A stretch of 64,000 nt of DNA from UKL13-2 sp031431435 (GCA_031431435.1 JANPDI010000263.1:6301-70300), one strand, 5' to 3'. Shown: positions 44,665-54,150, counted from the stretch's first letter. Notes: generated from the sequence alone by a model not told the origin. Numbers and translations: made by a program.

Positions 44665-45534
44665 TTACCTGGTCAGCCGCGTCAGCGCTTCGCGATATTT
44701 GTCACTTGTGCGTTGTGCAATCTCAGCCGGTACGTTTGGTGCCGGCGGCTTGCGATTGAAGTGAATCGAATCAAGCCAGTTGCGGATGTATTGTTTGTCA
44801 AAACTTTCCGGCGACACACCCACTTTGTAGGAATCCAGCGGCCAGAACCGCGATGAATCCGGCGTCAGCACCTCATCAATGACATGCAGTTTGCCGTTGG
44901 CATCGAGCCCGAACTCAAACTTGGTATCAGCGATGATGATGCCTCGGGTCAGCGCGTATTCAGCGGCTTCAGTGTACAAACGAATCGCCACATCCCGCAC
45001 TTCGGCCGCACGCGCCGCACCAATAATCTTTTCGCAGGTCGCGAAATCGATGTTCTCGTCATGCTCACCGGCCTCAGCTTTGGTCGCAGGCGTGAAAATC
45101 GGTTCAGGCAATTTCGACGCACGCTGCAATCCCGGCGGTAGTTTCACCCCGCACACCGATTGAGACTGCTGGTACTCGCTCCAGCCCGAGCCTTCGAGAT
45201 AACCACGCACCACGGCTTCAATCGGCAGCACCTGGTACTTGTTAACCACAATCGCACGGCCCCGCACTTGGTCGCGCTCATCGGCGGCCACCACACTTTC
45301 GGGATCGATACCGGTCAGCTGATTGGGTACGATGTGTTTGAGCTTTGCAAACCAAAAATTGGCCAGGCCGACAAGGATTTCGCCTTTGTGCGGGATTGGT
45401 GTCGGCAGGATCACATCATAGGCGGACAGCCGATCACTGGTCACCAGCAGCAACTTGTCGTCACCAACAGCGTAGATATCGCGCACTTTGCCGCGCGCGA
45501 CAAGGGGAAGCGACTTAATGTCGGATTGGTACAT
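44665..45534 (-). CDS. purC: Phosphoribosylaminoimidazole-succinocarboxamide synthase
   Basis: Step of purine synthesis that joins aspartate to CAIR using ATP. 289 residues, the longer type common in this class. Signatures: LVARGKVRDIYAVGDDKLLLV (ATP loop), VPNQLTGIDPES, GYLEGSGWSEYQ and IIADTKFEFGL. It ends the glycolytic/purine gene group; purE and purK do not follow within the window. Confidence 0.95.
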   Translation of the reverse strand: MYQSDIKSLPLVARGKVRDIYAVGDDKLLLVTSDRLSAYDVILPTPIPHKGEILVGLANFWFAKLKHIVPNQLTGIDPESVVAADERDQVRGRAIVVNKYQVLPIEAVVRGYLEGSGWSEYQQSQSVCGVKLPPGLQRASKLPEPIFTPATKAEAGEHDENIDFATCEKIIGAARAAEVRDVAIRLYTEAAEYALTRGIIIADTKFEFGLDANGKLHVIDEVLTPDSSRFWPLDSYKVGVSPESFDKQYIRNWLDSIHFNRKPPAPNVPAEIAQRTSDKYREALTRLTR

Positions 45535-45537
45535 GGC

Positions 45538-46484
45538 TCACACGATCGCAGAAATTAGAAGGACACCACCGGTCATCAGCACCAGCAGCATGGGATAAAC
45601 GATTCCAAGCAGGGAAAATCGTAATACGGTTACCCACCATCGACCACCAAAGTAGCGTTGCAGGGCGACGCCATAATAGACCAATGACAAAAACCACACC
45701 CATTCACCGAGCCACTTGGGTAGCAGGGCGATGGCAAGCAATGAAAAAAAAGCAAACGCATGGCGTAAACCATGTGTTCGCCGAAATAGAACTTGCGACG
45801 CCGGTAAACAAGTGCGGTCAACCAGGCAAACACCGGCAACATAAAAAACATCGCATACGGCAGATTCAAAATCACGCCGCGCTTGAGTGTTTCAACAATG
45901 TCGGCGTTGGTTTTGCCTTGCCACTTGCTTTCGAGATGCCGTTGGAAGCGTTGGCAATATTGATCATCCTTGCCGCATCCCAGATCGGTAATCACCCGTG
46001 CCTTCAATGTCTGGTCAGATAGACCGGCTTTTGCCTTGGTGCCGGTGTTGGCAGCCACACCGTCGGGCGCCGGTGAAACGTTGGGCCGCTGGGTGGCTGA
46101 CAGTTGATTCCCGGGGTTTGCTGGTTTCTCGATGACCGTGACGAGATTGCCAAAACTGGCGACTTTCACCACCAGAAAAAACAAAAAGCTTGCGGTAATG
46201 TAAAGCCTTAGTGGCGCGACGTATCGAACTTTCCGGCCGGCGCGATACGCCTTGGATAGTTCGCCGGGCTTGAAAAACAATAGCAAAAGCGTTTTCCAAA
46301 GCTTGCCCTCAAGTGCCACATAGTGCGTGATGAACTCGTGAACAAACTCCCACGCAGACGGCGCGTGCTCGTGGGTATCCTGACCGCAGGACGCGCAAAA
46401 AGATGGCTTGGTGAGGCCAAATTCGAACCCGCAATTGCGGCAGGCAAACGAACCAACCGACTCGGTGGATAAAGTCGCGTCCAC
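45538..46484 (-). pseudogene. DUF3667 family membrane protein with a frameshift
   Basis: The N-terminal part has a double zinc ribbon (CRNCGFEF...CASCGQDTHEH) and DUF3667-like text (FLGELSKAYRAGRKVRYVAPLRLYI) with several helices, and runs in frame to about GEHMVYAMRLLFF. At 45744-45751 there is a run of eight A on the plus strand (eight T on the coding strand). The frame then shifts: the continuation SLLAIALLPKWLGEW to 45538 is in a different frame. One extra T would restore a full-length protein. It may be a true inactivation, a sequencing error or slippage. The N-terminus is taken at GTG 46484, 8 bases after the fba stop; TTG 46502 would overlap it. Confidence 0.7.
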
Positions 46485-46491
46485 TAGTTTG

Positions 46492-47556
46492 CTAATTGAC
46501 AACCTGCTTCAACTCGCCTTTTGCGTACCGATCCGCCATCTTCGAGAGGGTAATGGGTTTGATCTTCGACGCCTGGCCGGCGCAATTAAACTGCTGATAA
46601 CGCAATTTACAAATATCTTTGGCGGCTGCGCGCGCCGGTTTCAAATAATCGCGCGGATCAAAGTGTGATTTATTTTCGTTCAGAAACTTGCGCACCGCTG
46701 CCGTCATCGCCAGACGAATATCGGTATCGATGTTGATCTTGCGCACGCCGTGTTTGATGCCTTCTTGAATTTCTTCCACCGGCACCCCGTAGGTTTCTTT
46801 CATCTCGCCACCGTTGGCGCGAATGATGTCGAGCAACTCCTGCGGCACGCTGGATGAACCGTGCATCACCAAATGTGTATTCGGAATACGCACATGGATG
46901 GCCTTGATGCGATCGATGGCGAGAATGTCGCCGGTTGGTTTCCGCGTGAATTTATACGCCCCGTGTGAGGTGCCAATGGCAATCGCCAACGCGTCAACTC
47001 CGGTATTCTTAACGAAATCGGCCGCCTCATCCGGATCCGTCAACAATTGATCACGCGTCATGGTCGAGTCAGTGCCGTGACCGTCTTCCTTGTCGCCCTT
47101 CATGGTTTCAAGCGAGCCCAAACAACCCAGCTCACCTTCGACTGACACACCAATCATGTGTGCCATATCGACCACCCGGCGGGTGACATCGACGTTGTAT
47201 TCATAGGTGGCAATTGTTTTGCCGTCAGCCTGCAACGAACCATCCATCATCACGCTCGAAAATCCAAGTCGCATTGCCTGCTGGCAAACGCTCGGACTTT
47301 GACCATGGTCCTGATGCATTGCCACCGGAATGTTCGGGTAGGTGTCGACCGCTGCTTCGATCAAATATTTCAGGAACGTCTCGCCGGCATATTTCCGCGC
47401 GCCGGCACTGGCCTGCATGATGACGGGCGAATCCAATTCCGACGCCGCCTCCATGATCGCCTGCACCTGCTCCAAATTGTTAACGTTAAACGCCGGCAAA
47501 CCGTAATTGTTGTCTGCGGCGTGGTCGAGCAATTGGCGCATGGAAACGAGGGCCAT
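46492..47556 (-). CDS. fba: Class II fructose-bisphosphate aldolase (Calvin-cycle subtype)
   Basis: A 354-residue zinc-dependent aldolase cleaving fructose-1,6-bisphosphate. The metal-binding AMHQDHGQS (79-87), GVSVEGELGCLG, and GTSHGAYKF segments are present; the domain style (CbbA-like, subtype with long C-terminus LKPARAAAKDICKLRY) is usual for betaproteobacteria. GGAG lies before the ATG at 47556. Located downstream of pyk in cluster order, but separated from it by two unrelated genes. Confidence 0.95.
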   Translation of the reverse strand: MALVSMRQLLDHAADNNYGLPAFNVNNLEQVQAIMEAASELDSPVIMQASAGARKYAGETFLKYLIEAAVDTYPNIPVAMHQDHGQSPSVCQQAMRLGFSSVMMDGSLQADGKTIATYEYNVDVTRRVVDMAHMIGVSVEGELGCLGSLETMKGDKEDGHGTDSTMTRDQLLTDPDEAADFVKNTGVDALAIAIGTSHGAYKFTRKPTGDILAIDRIKAIHVRIPNTHLVMHGSSSVPQELLDIIRANGGEMKETYGVPVEEIQEGIKHGVRKINIDTDIRLAMTAAVRKFLNENKSHFDPRDYLKPARAAAKDICKLRYQQFNCAGQASKIKPITLSKMADRYAKGELKQVVN

Positions 47557-47762
47557 GAATTTCTCCGGGGGAAATGGTTTGGGAAGTCGCTATTTTACGT
47601 GGCAAGTGCGCCATGCGGGCGGGCGCTTCGTGTCGGATTACGATGACAAAGGTATCTTAGAACGATACCCTGTCACGCAGGTCTTGCCAAGCGCATTCTG
47701 GCGAGGACAATGGATCAAACAAGTTGTATCGCCGCATCCACCCATTGTCAGGGAGCACCGAC

Positions 47763-48266
47763 ATGAACAAACGACCGATCATTGCAATCATCGCAACGGT
47801 TTCTCTGGTTTCATTGAACGGTTTTGCGCCGGCCGCTCTGGCACAAACATTCGATTGTTTCCCGTTGTGCGAAGTTACGCCACCGATCGGATCCCGTTGC
47901 GCGGAGGGGCACCCGGACACCCAGGGCCGTCCGGAGGGCATGATTGACCAAGCAGAAGCGCTCAACAACCAGCTAAAGCCGATCAAGGAAATCGTCGGCT
48001 TCATCCGCTCGCCACAAAGTCTTGCCATCAAACTGGTCAATGACTACATTGTCAAAATCCCGGTGTGGGTCGGCTATGCCATTGATCCGGTCGGATCAAT
48101 CAAGAATAAAGTGATGGGCGAAGCGCGTGACCGCGTCAAATTGGCGCTCAAGGAGGCTTATGCCAATTCGACGACAGGTGAGGCCACCGATCAGTGTCTC
48201 GCGCAAGAGATCATCGCGCCGGAACCGGCCGCCATGCCAATCACCGCCGATCCAGCCCAAAGCTGA
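47763..48266 (+). CDS. Exported protein of unknown function
   Basis: A 167-residue protein with a signal peptide (residues 1-28, LAQ) and four or more cysteines (FDCFPLCE, GSRCAEGH, DQCLAQE), so likely periplasmic with disulfides. The central helix KPIKEIVGFIRSPQSLAIKLVNDYIVKIPVWVGYA is amphipathic. It reads on the plus strand between fba and the GNAT gene, breaking the otherwise minus-strand glycolytic group. Start chosen at 47763 behind GGGAG. No recognised family. Confidence 0.7.
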   Translation: MNKRPIIAIIATVSLVSLNGFAPAALAQTFDCFPLCEVTPPIGSRCAEGHPDTQGRPEGMIDQAEALNNQLKPIKEIVGFIRSPQSLAIKLVNDYIVKIPVWVGYAIDPVGSIKNKVMGEARDRVKLALKEAYANSTTGEATDQCLAQEIIAPEPAAMPITADPAQS

Positions 48267-48284
48267 TCGAGGCGGCGGCCGAGG

Positions 48285-48797
48285 TTATGCCAGCGGCATT
48301 TCCAAGATGAAATCCTGCATCAGAAATCCTTCACCGATATCGATGTCCTCCTCACCAACGACCGCAAACCCGAGGCGCACATAAAACCCCTTTGCGTTGT
48401 TGAATTTGTTCACATTCAGCGTCAGCGCGGTTTGTGCCGCCCGTTTCGCCATACCGGCAACCGCCCGGACCAGCGCGCCACCCGCACCCCGCCGCTGCGC
48501 GTCCGGCAAGACGTAGAGTTTGTGCAATTTGGTTTTGTCGGTTTGCCGATACGCCAGTTCGTACGAGGCAAAGCCGAGCGCCTGCGTTGACACGGCTTCA
48601 TCGATGACAAGCACAAAGCAATTGTGCTTGTGCGCCATTTGCATGGTGAGCGCGGCTGTTGAATACATCATCTCAAGCATATAGTCCATCTGCCCTTGAG
48701 ACAGTATTTCAGCGTAAGCCACCGGCCAAGTCGTAAAGGCGATGCGCTTGATGGATTCAATATCGTCCGGCCCGGCCGGACGCACTAACAGGGTCAT
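48285..48797 (-). CDS. GNAT family N-acetyltransferase
   Basis: A 170-residue acetyl-CoA-dependent acetyltransferase fold: IRRIAFTTWPVAYAEILS-like N-terminus, strands 4-5 (GFASYEL, LHKLYVLPDAQRRGAGGALV) with the acetyl-CoA loop QRRGAGGAL (Q/R-x-x-G-x-G/A), and NVNKFNNAKGFYVRLGF. Substrate unknown. It starts 6 bases after the pyk stop, so it may be transcribed with the glycolytic genes. Confidence 0.88.
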   Translation of the reverse strand: MTLLVRPAGPDDIESIKRIAFTTWPVAYAEILSQGQMDYMLEMMYSTAALTMQMAHKHNCFVLVIDEAVSTQALGFASYELAYRQTDKTKLHKLYVLPDAQRRGAGGALVRAVAGMAKRAAQTALTLNVNKFNNAKGFYVRLGFAVVGEEDIDIGEGFLMQDFILEMPLA

Positions 48798-48802
48798 CCT
48801 CT

Positions 48803-50242
48803 TTACGCTTTGCGGTGTTCACCAATACGCACGATTTTCATCGTATTGGTGCCGCCGGATTGGCCGATCGGCTCACCCATCGTCAGGACCACGATATCAC
48901 CCATCTCAACGACTTTATTGTTGAGCAAAACTTCTTCGGCCTCGCGTAACAGCTTCTCGCGATCATGCCCTTCGTAGGCCAGCGTAAAGGGGCGGACATC
49001 ACGCATCAACGCACATTTGGTGAGGGTCGCCGCTTCCGGGGTCAAAGCATAAATCGGCACACCGAGGTTTAGTCGCGACATCCACAACGCAGTCGAGCCG
49101 GACTGTGTCAATGAGGCGATGCATTTGACACTCAAATGGTGCGCCGTGAACAGTGCGCCCATCGCGATCGACTGGTCGACACGGGTGAACACCCGGTCCA
49201 AAAATTCATGGTCCAATTTGACCTCGGCGCTTTTCTCAGCCTCGCGACAAATACGCACCATCGCTTCCACCGTTTCAACGGGATACTGTCCCGAAGCCGA
49301 TTCGGCTGACAACATCACCGCGTCGGTTCCGTCCAACACCGCATTTGCCACATCGGACACCTCGGCGCGGGTCGGGATCGGCGATGACACCATCGATTCC
49401 ATCATTTGTGTCGCGGTGATGGTGAGTTTGTTCATCTCGCGCGCCATGCGGATCATGCGTTTTTGCAACGCCGGCACGGCAGCATCACCGACCTCAACCG
49501 CCAGATCACCGCGCGCGACCATGATGCCGTCACACGCCTTCATGATGTCCACCAGCGCTTCGTTGGTCACCGCTTCGGTTCGTTCGATCTTGGCGATCAG
49601 CAGGGCATTGCCACCGGCAGCCCGCATCAATTCCCGGGCCATGTACATGTCCGCGCCATTTTTTGGAAATGACACCGCCAGAAAATCCGCGTTGATGCTA
49701 GCGGCGGTCTTGATGTCATCCATGTCTTTGGCTGTCAGCGGCGGTGCGGTCAAACCGCCACCCTTGCGGTTAATGCCCTTGTTGTTTGACAACACGCCGC
49801 CCTGGCGCACGATACAAAAGATCTCGTGACCCTTGACACTTTCAACCTCAAACACCAGCAGGCCATCGTTAAGCAACAAATGATCGCCACGCTTGACGTC
49901 GCGCGGCAACTCTTTGTAATCAATCCCAACGCGCTCCTGATTGCCAAGGTCACATTTGGCGTCAAGAATAAATTTTTCACCGACTTTGAGCGTGATTTTG
50001 TTGTCGGCAAACTTGCCGACGCGAATCTTTGGACCCTGCAGGTCGGCAAGAATACCAACCGCGCGGCGGTGTTTGGCCGCGAGGGTCCGCACCAGTGTTG
50101 CCCGGTCAATGTGATCCTGCGCTGTGCCGTGCGAGAAATTCATGCGGACGACGTCAACACCGGCGACGATCAGCCGTTCCAACACCTCCGCAGACGAAGA
50201 GGCTGGACCGAGGGTTGCAACAATCTTGGTGGCGCGTGGCAT
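48803..50242 (-). CDS. pyk: Pyruvate kinase
   Basis: Transfers phosphate from phosphoenolpyruvate to ADP. 479 residues with the A/B/C domains: N-terminal KIVATLGPASSS, RMNFSHGTAQDH, the catalytic segment LLIAKIERTEA and GIMVARGDLAVE (signature), and the allosteric C-terminal domain (about 345-479). Fourth structural gene of the minus-strand gap-pgk-pyk series. Confidence 0.96.
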   Translation of the reverse strand: MPRATKIVATLGPASSSAEVLERLIVAGVDVVRMNFSHGTAQDHIDRATLVRTLAAKHRRAVGILADLQGPKIRVGKFADNKITLKVGEKFILDAKCDLGNQERVGIDYKELPRDVKRGDHLLLNDGLLVFEVESVKGHEIFCIVRQGGVLSNNKGINRKGGGLTAPPLTAKDMDDIKTAASINADFLAVSFPKNGADMYMARELMRAAGGNALLIAKIERTEAVTNEALVDIMKACDGIMVARGDLAVEVGDAAVPALQKRMIRMAREMNKLTITATQMMESMVSSPIPTRAEVSDVANAVLDGTDAVMLSAESASGQYPVETVEAMVRICREAEKSAEVKLDHEFLDRVFTRVDQSIAMGALFTAHHLSVKCIASLTQSGSTALWMSRLNLGVPIYALTPEAATLTKCALMRDVRPFTLAYEGHDREKLLREAEEVLLNNKVVEMGDIVVLTMGEPIGQSGGTNTMKIVRIGEHRKA

Positions 50243-50311
50243 GTGATATCTCTCTGCTTGAGGTGGGCGTTTACAAATACGGAATAGGTGAACAAACAGC
50301 GGCTGAACGCA

Positions 50312-51544
50312 TCAGGCTATCTCCGCCGCACGTTGTTCCAAAATCTCGACAGCCGGTAATACCTTGCCTTCGAGGAACTCGAGGAACGCGCCGCCGCCGG
50401 TCGAGATATAACTGATTTTGTCGGTAATGCCATATTTTGCAATTGCCGCGAGTGTATCGCCACCACCGGCAATCGAAAACGCGGTTGATGCGGCGATTGC
50501 TTGTGCAAGCTTCATGGTGCCGTTGCCGAACTGGTCGAACTCAAACACACCAACCGGGCCATTCCATACAATGGTGCCGGCCTGTTGCATGATGCCGGCA
50601 AGCGTCTTTGAGGTATCCGGTCCGATATCAAAAATCATGTCGTCCGGCTGGACCGCTGAGGCGGCCTTGGTAGTCGCCGCCGCCGTTGCGGCAAATTCCT
50701 TGCCACAGACAACGTCGGTTGGAATTGGCACCGAGGCGCCGCGTGCAGCCATCATTTCAATAATCACCCGCGCCTCGCCGAGCAAATCCGGTTCAGCCAA
50801 CGACTTGCCGATTGGCAATCCCTGCGCGGCCAAAAACGTATTGGCGATTCCACCGCCAACCACCAGTTGATCCACCTTGGCGGCGAGGGTTTTGAGGATG
50901 GTCAATTTTGTCGACACCTTTGAGCCGGCAACAATCGCCACCAGCGGGCGCTTCGGGTGCGCAAGCGCGGCAGCCAACGCATCGAGTTCCGCCGCAAGCA
51001 ACGGGCCGGCACACGCAACAGCGGCATACTTGGCGATGCCGTGCGTTGTTGCCTCCGCACGGTGCGCGGTGCCAAACGCATCGTTGACGTAAACATCACA
51101 AAGCGCGGCCATCCGTTTGGATAATTCGTCGCCGTTCTTCTTTTCACCCTTGTTGACACGGCAATTTTCCAACAGCACCACCTGACCCGGTCCAACCGCC
51201 ACCCGGTCGAGCCAATCGGTTATGAGCGGCACGTCACGTTTCAACAGCTGCCCCATGCGCAGCGCAATCGGTGCCAGCGAATCTTCGGCGTTGAGTTCGC
51301 CTTCGGTGGGTCTGCCCAGGTGTGACGTCACCATCACCGCCGCACCGGCATCGAGCGCCAACTGAATGGCGGGCAGCGAGGCGCGAATACGCGTGTCATC
51401 GGTAATATTGCCGGCGTCGTCTTGCGGCACATTCAGGTCGGCCCGGATAAATACCCGCTTGCCGGCAATTTTTCCGGTCCCGGCGAGCGTCGTCAGCCTG
51501 ACAAAGCGACTATCGGCACGGGTGAAGTCTGTCGTCACAGGCAT
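50312..51544 (-). CDS. pgk: Phosphoglycerate kinase
   Basis: ATP-forming step of glycolysis. 410 residues, a little longer than E. coli Pgk because of an N-terminal lead (MPVTTDFTRADSRFVRLTTL). Motifs: GKRVFIRADLNVPQD, MVTSHLGRPTEG and the nucleotide-binding IVWNGPVGVFEFDQFG and IAGGGDTLAA. The first ten bases overlap the end of the upstream lipoprotein gene. Confidence 0.96.
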   Translation of the reverse strand: MPVTTDFTRADSRFVRLTTLAGTGKIAGKRVFIRADLNVPQDDAGNITDDTRIRASLPAIQLALDAGAAVMVTSHLGRPTEGELNAEDSLAPIALRMGQLLKRDVPLITDWLDRVAVGPGQVVLLENCRVNKGEKKNGDELSKRMAALCDVYVNDAFGTAHRAEATTHGIAKYAAVACAGPLLAAELDALAAALAHPKRPLVAIVAGSKVSTKLTILKTLAAKVDQLVVGGGIANTFLAAQGLPIGKSLAEPDLLGEARVIIEMMAARGASVPIPTDVVCGKEFAATAAATTKAASAVQPDDMIFDIGPDTSKTLAGIMQQAGTIVWNGPVGVFEFDQFGNGTMKLAQAIAASTAFSIAGGGDTLAAIAKYGITDKISYISTGGGAFLEFLEGKVLPAVEILEQRAAEIA

Positions 51545-52059
51545 CCTGACAAGCTGCCGTTACTGTCCTGAATGCCCGCCGAAGCCTCACTCAGGCGTCT
51601 GGCGAAGTCTGGCCCGGCGTCGCCTTTGGCTGCCTTGAACTCTTCGAGCAGTGAAACCACCGCGTCCATGCCTCGCACCATGGCGTCGCGCCTTGGCTCG
51701 GTACATGCCGACGTCGAGGCGGAGATGAGTTCGTTTCGAATCGATTGCAGTTGCGAAATTGGATCAGCCAAATCATTGGCGCGTCCGCCCGCCAGTCGCT
51801 GAAACAGACGATTCCAGCGGTCGACGATTTCGCGCAGATTGTTAACGTACCGCCCGCGGTCAGCCACCGCACTTTCCGTCGCCGCAATGGCCTCATTCGC
51901 CGCCTGTTGCTTTTGCAAACGCGCGGCGATCTCGCGGTTTTGTTGCTCGATACTGGTGACCGCGGCCGCGTCCACCTTGGCCGTATTGCGCTCACCACAG
52001 GCGCTGAGCCCGGCGGCGACCAACATGGTGCAAACAAGTTTGGTTAAGTTATTCGTCAT
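51535..52059 (-). CDS. Predicted coiled-coil lipoprotein of unknown function
   Basis: A 174-residue protein with a lipoprotein signal (lipobox LSAC, C21) followed by a mostly helical, charged body (about 30-90 likely coiled coil) and two more cysteines late in the chain (TSACTEPRR, SLSGCL). Possibly anchored to the outer membrane or periplasmic face. It sits between gap and pgk and overlaps the pgk start by ten bases, so it is translated in the same transcript. Start ATG 52059; TTG at 52074 is an alternative. Family unrecognised. Confidence 0.7.
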   Translation of the reverse strand: MTNNLTKLVCTMLVAAGLSACGERNTAKVDAAAVTSIEQQNREIAARLQKQQAANEAIAATESAVADRGRYVNNLREIVDRWNRLFQRLAGGRANDLADPISQLQSIRNELISASTSACTEPRRDAMVRGMDAVVSLLEEFKAAKGDAGPDFARRLSEASAGIQDSNGSLSGCL

Positions 52060-52081
52060 GGCCTTTGTGTTCAAAAAAATG

Positions 52082-53095
52082 TCACTTGGCCGCCATTAAC
52101 GCGGTCGTGGTATCGAGCATGCGGTTGCTGAATCCCCACTCGTTGTCGTACCACGAGCTGACTTTCACCAACCTGCCCGACACCTTGGTCAGGGTTGCGT
52201 CAAAACTCGATGAATGACTGTCGTGATTGAAGTCGATCGATACCAACGGTGCGGTGTTGTAAGCCAAAATACCTTTCATCGCCGGACTGTCGGCGGCGGC
52301 CTGCATGATGGCATTGACTTCATCAACAGTCGTATCACGCGCCGCGATAAACGATAGATCTACCAGCGAAACATTGATGGTCGGCACACGGATGGCAAAA
52401 CCATCGAGTTTGCCGTTGAGTTCGGGCAATACCAGGCCAACCGCGGCAGCGGCACCGGTTTTGGTCGGGATCATCGACATGGTGGCCGAACGCGCACGCC
52501 GCAAATCCTCGTGCATCACGTCGGTCAACACCTGGTCGTTGGTATAGGCATGAATGGTGGTCATCAAGCCGGTGGTGACACCAAGTTTGTCGTTGAGCGG
52601 CTTGACCAGCGGCGCCAGACAATTGGTGGTGCAAGACGCGTTCGAAATAACCGTCATGGCCGCTGTCAACACATCGTGATTCACGCCATAAACAACCGTG
52701 GCGTCGACATCTTTGCCGCCGGGCGCGGAGATGATGACTTTTTTGGCACCGCCGCGGATGTGGGCGGACGCTTTTTCCTTGCTGGCAAAAAAGCCGGTGC
52801 ATTCGAGCACCACATCAACCCCAAGCGCACCCCACGGGAGCTGCGCCGGATCGCGCTGCGCAAACACCTTGATTTTGTCGCCGTTCACAACCAGACAGTC
52901 ACCCTCGACTGACACCGTGCCGGGAAATTTGCCGTGGGCGGTATCGTATTGGGTCAGATGGGCATTGGTTTCGACCGGACCCAGATCATTGATGGCCACA
53001 ATTTGAATGTCGTGTTTTTTCCCGCCTTCATAGTGTGCGCGGAGGATATTGCGGCCGATACGACCGTAACCGTTGATGGCGACTTTGATGGTCAT
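52082..53095 (-). CDS. gap: Type I glyceraldehyde-3-phosphate dehydrogenase
   Basis: NAD-linked dehydrogenase of glycolysis. 337 residues; Rossmann start VAINGYGRIGRN (5-16), INDL with the Asp that favours NAD, catalytic C155 in SNASCTTNCL, and the His-containing TTIHAYTNDQ region. First gene of the minus-strand gap-lipoprotein-pgk-pyk-GNAT set; AGGAA lies before the ATG. Confidence 0.97.
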   Translation of the reverse strand: MTIKVAINGYGRIGRNILRAHYEGGKKHDIQIVAINDLGPVETNAHLTQYDTAHGKFPGTVSVEGDCLVVNGDKIKVFAQRDPAQLPWGALGVDVVLECTGFFASKEKASAHIRGGAKKVIISAPGGKDVDATVVYGVNHDVLTAAMTVISNASCTTNCLAPLVKPLNDKLGVTTGLMTTIHAYTNDQVLTDVMHEDLRRARSATMSMIPTKTGAAAAVGLVLPELNGKLDGFAIRVPTINVSLVDLSFIAARDTTVDEVNAIMQAAADSPAMKGILAYNTAPLVSIDFNHDSHSSSFDATLTKVSGRLVKVSSWYDNEWGFSNRMLDTTTALMAAK

Positions 53096-53535
53096 TTTGC
53101 GAATTCCTGATGGTGTGCACCGGATACCGGCGCGATGAATGAACGCTTATTTTAGCGCAAGCGCGGTTTTTACCGAATGCCGGATGGTATCTAGCCTGCA
53201 TATTTCACGGGGGGGCGTTCCAGAGTGGGTAGCTGAGCGAGTCATTTTTCACTCGACTGACCGAGCAGTATCGAGATACCGCGAAGAGTGAGAGCGGGGT
53301 TTCGCGTCATGAACTGCTTCATGGCGCGCCGCTCGAACCGCCCCGGCTCTGGCGGGGCGCGTAAGCGCGCAGTTGGCAAGTACAGGACCGCTCAGCTGCC
53401 CGCTATCGAGCGCGCAGGCCATCTATCTCACGAAGTACCAATTGGATTGGTCGGAATTACCAGTTGCCAAGGGCGAAGAACCATAACAAAGCGGGCCGAC
53501 CCGTGATATATGCAGGCTTAGCCTTAAAATGCCGC
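53096..53535. other. Intergenic region between gap and rdgB with a candidate RNA
   Basis: 440 bases with no credible gene. It contains the structured element at 53227-53401 described below and a possible -10 (CATATT, about 53198). Just upstream of rdgB, GCTTAGCCTTAAAATGCC (about 53517-53534) may be a decayed copy of the dispersed repeat. Confidence 0.6.
53227..53401 (+). ncRNA. Candidate structured RNA closed by a 13-bp stem
   Basis: GGGTAGCTGAGCG (53227-53239) pairs with CGCTCAGCTGCCC (53389-53401) over 13 bp with one G-U pair, enclosing about 150 bases. Inside are further hairpins: CTCG-ACTGAC-CGAG (53251-53264), CGCGAA/TTCGCG (about 53281-53307), CATGAA-CTGC-TTCATG (about 53309-53324), CCGCC/GGCGG (about 53339-53356) and GCGC-GTAA-GCGC with a GNRA loop (about 53358-53371). 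The size (about 175-185) resembles 6S RNA, but I do not see the 6S bubble sequence, so I leave it unnamed. No tRNA or RNase P features. Confidence 0.4.
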
Positions 53536-54150
53536 ATGAGAAAAATTGTCATCGCTTCGAATAACCCCGGCAAGCTGCGTGAATTCAGCCAATTACTCGC
53601 CCCTTTCGACTTCGAAGCCATCCCGCAGGCAACCTTTGATATCCCCGAAGCAGCGGAACCACACGCCACCTTTGTCGAGAATGCACTTGAAAAGGCCCGC
53701 CATGCGTCACGCCTGACCGGCCTACCGGCGCTCGCCGACGATTCCGGCATTTGTGCCGTTGCCCTCGGCGGCGCACCCGGCGTTTGGTCGGCGCGATACG
53801 CATCAGAAAATACAGATCGTGTAAAAAATGACGCCCTCAACAATGAGAAGCTGATCCACGAGCTCTCGCGTTGCGCAGATAAACGCGCATTTTATTATTG
53901 CTCGCTGGTGCTGGTTATGCACCCGGATGATCCGCATCCGTTGATTGCCGACGGTCAATGGTGGGGGCAAATTGTGGCGTCGCCACAGGGCGAAGGTGGA
54001 TTCGGTTATGACCCGCATTTTTTTGCGCCGGAATTCGGCTGCACTGCCGCGGCGTTGGATGCCGCCGTCAAAAATCGTGTCAGCCATCGCGGCCAGGCGA
54101 TGGAATTGCTTATGATCAAACTCGGCCAGCAGCAAGCGTTTTCAGCCTAA
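53536..54150 (+). CDS. rdgB: XTP/dITP diphosphatase (RdgB/HAM1)
   Basis: Removes non-canonical purine nucleotides. 204 residues with IASNNPGKLREF (7-18), TFVENALEKARHA, LADDSGICAVALGG with the catalytic Asp, and GEGGFGYDPHFF and VSHRGQAM near the end. The start at 53536 places homology correctly. The stop is followed at once by the hemW ATG. Confidence 0.95.
   Translation: MRKIVIASNNPGKLREFSQLLAPFDFEAIPQATFDIPEAAEPHATFVENALEKARHASRLTGLPALADDSGICAVALGGAPGVWSARYASENTDRVKNDALNNEKLIHELSRCADKRAFYYCSLVLVMHPDDPHPLIADGQWWGQIVASPQGEGGFGYDPHFFAPEFGCTAAALDAAVKNRVSHRGQAMELLMIKLGQQQAFSA

Noticed and set aside
53227..53401. tRNA gene (GGGTAGCTGAGCGA resembles a D-arm)
   Set aside because: No anticodon arm, no GGTTCGA T-loop and no acceptor pairing at tRNA distance.
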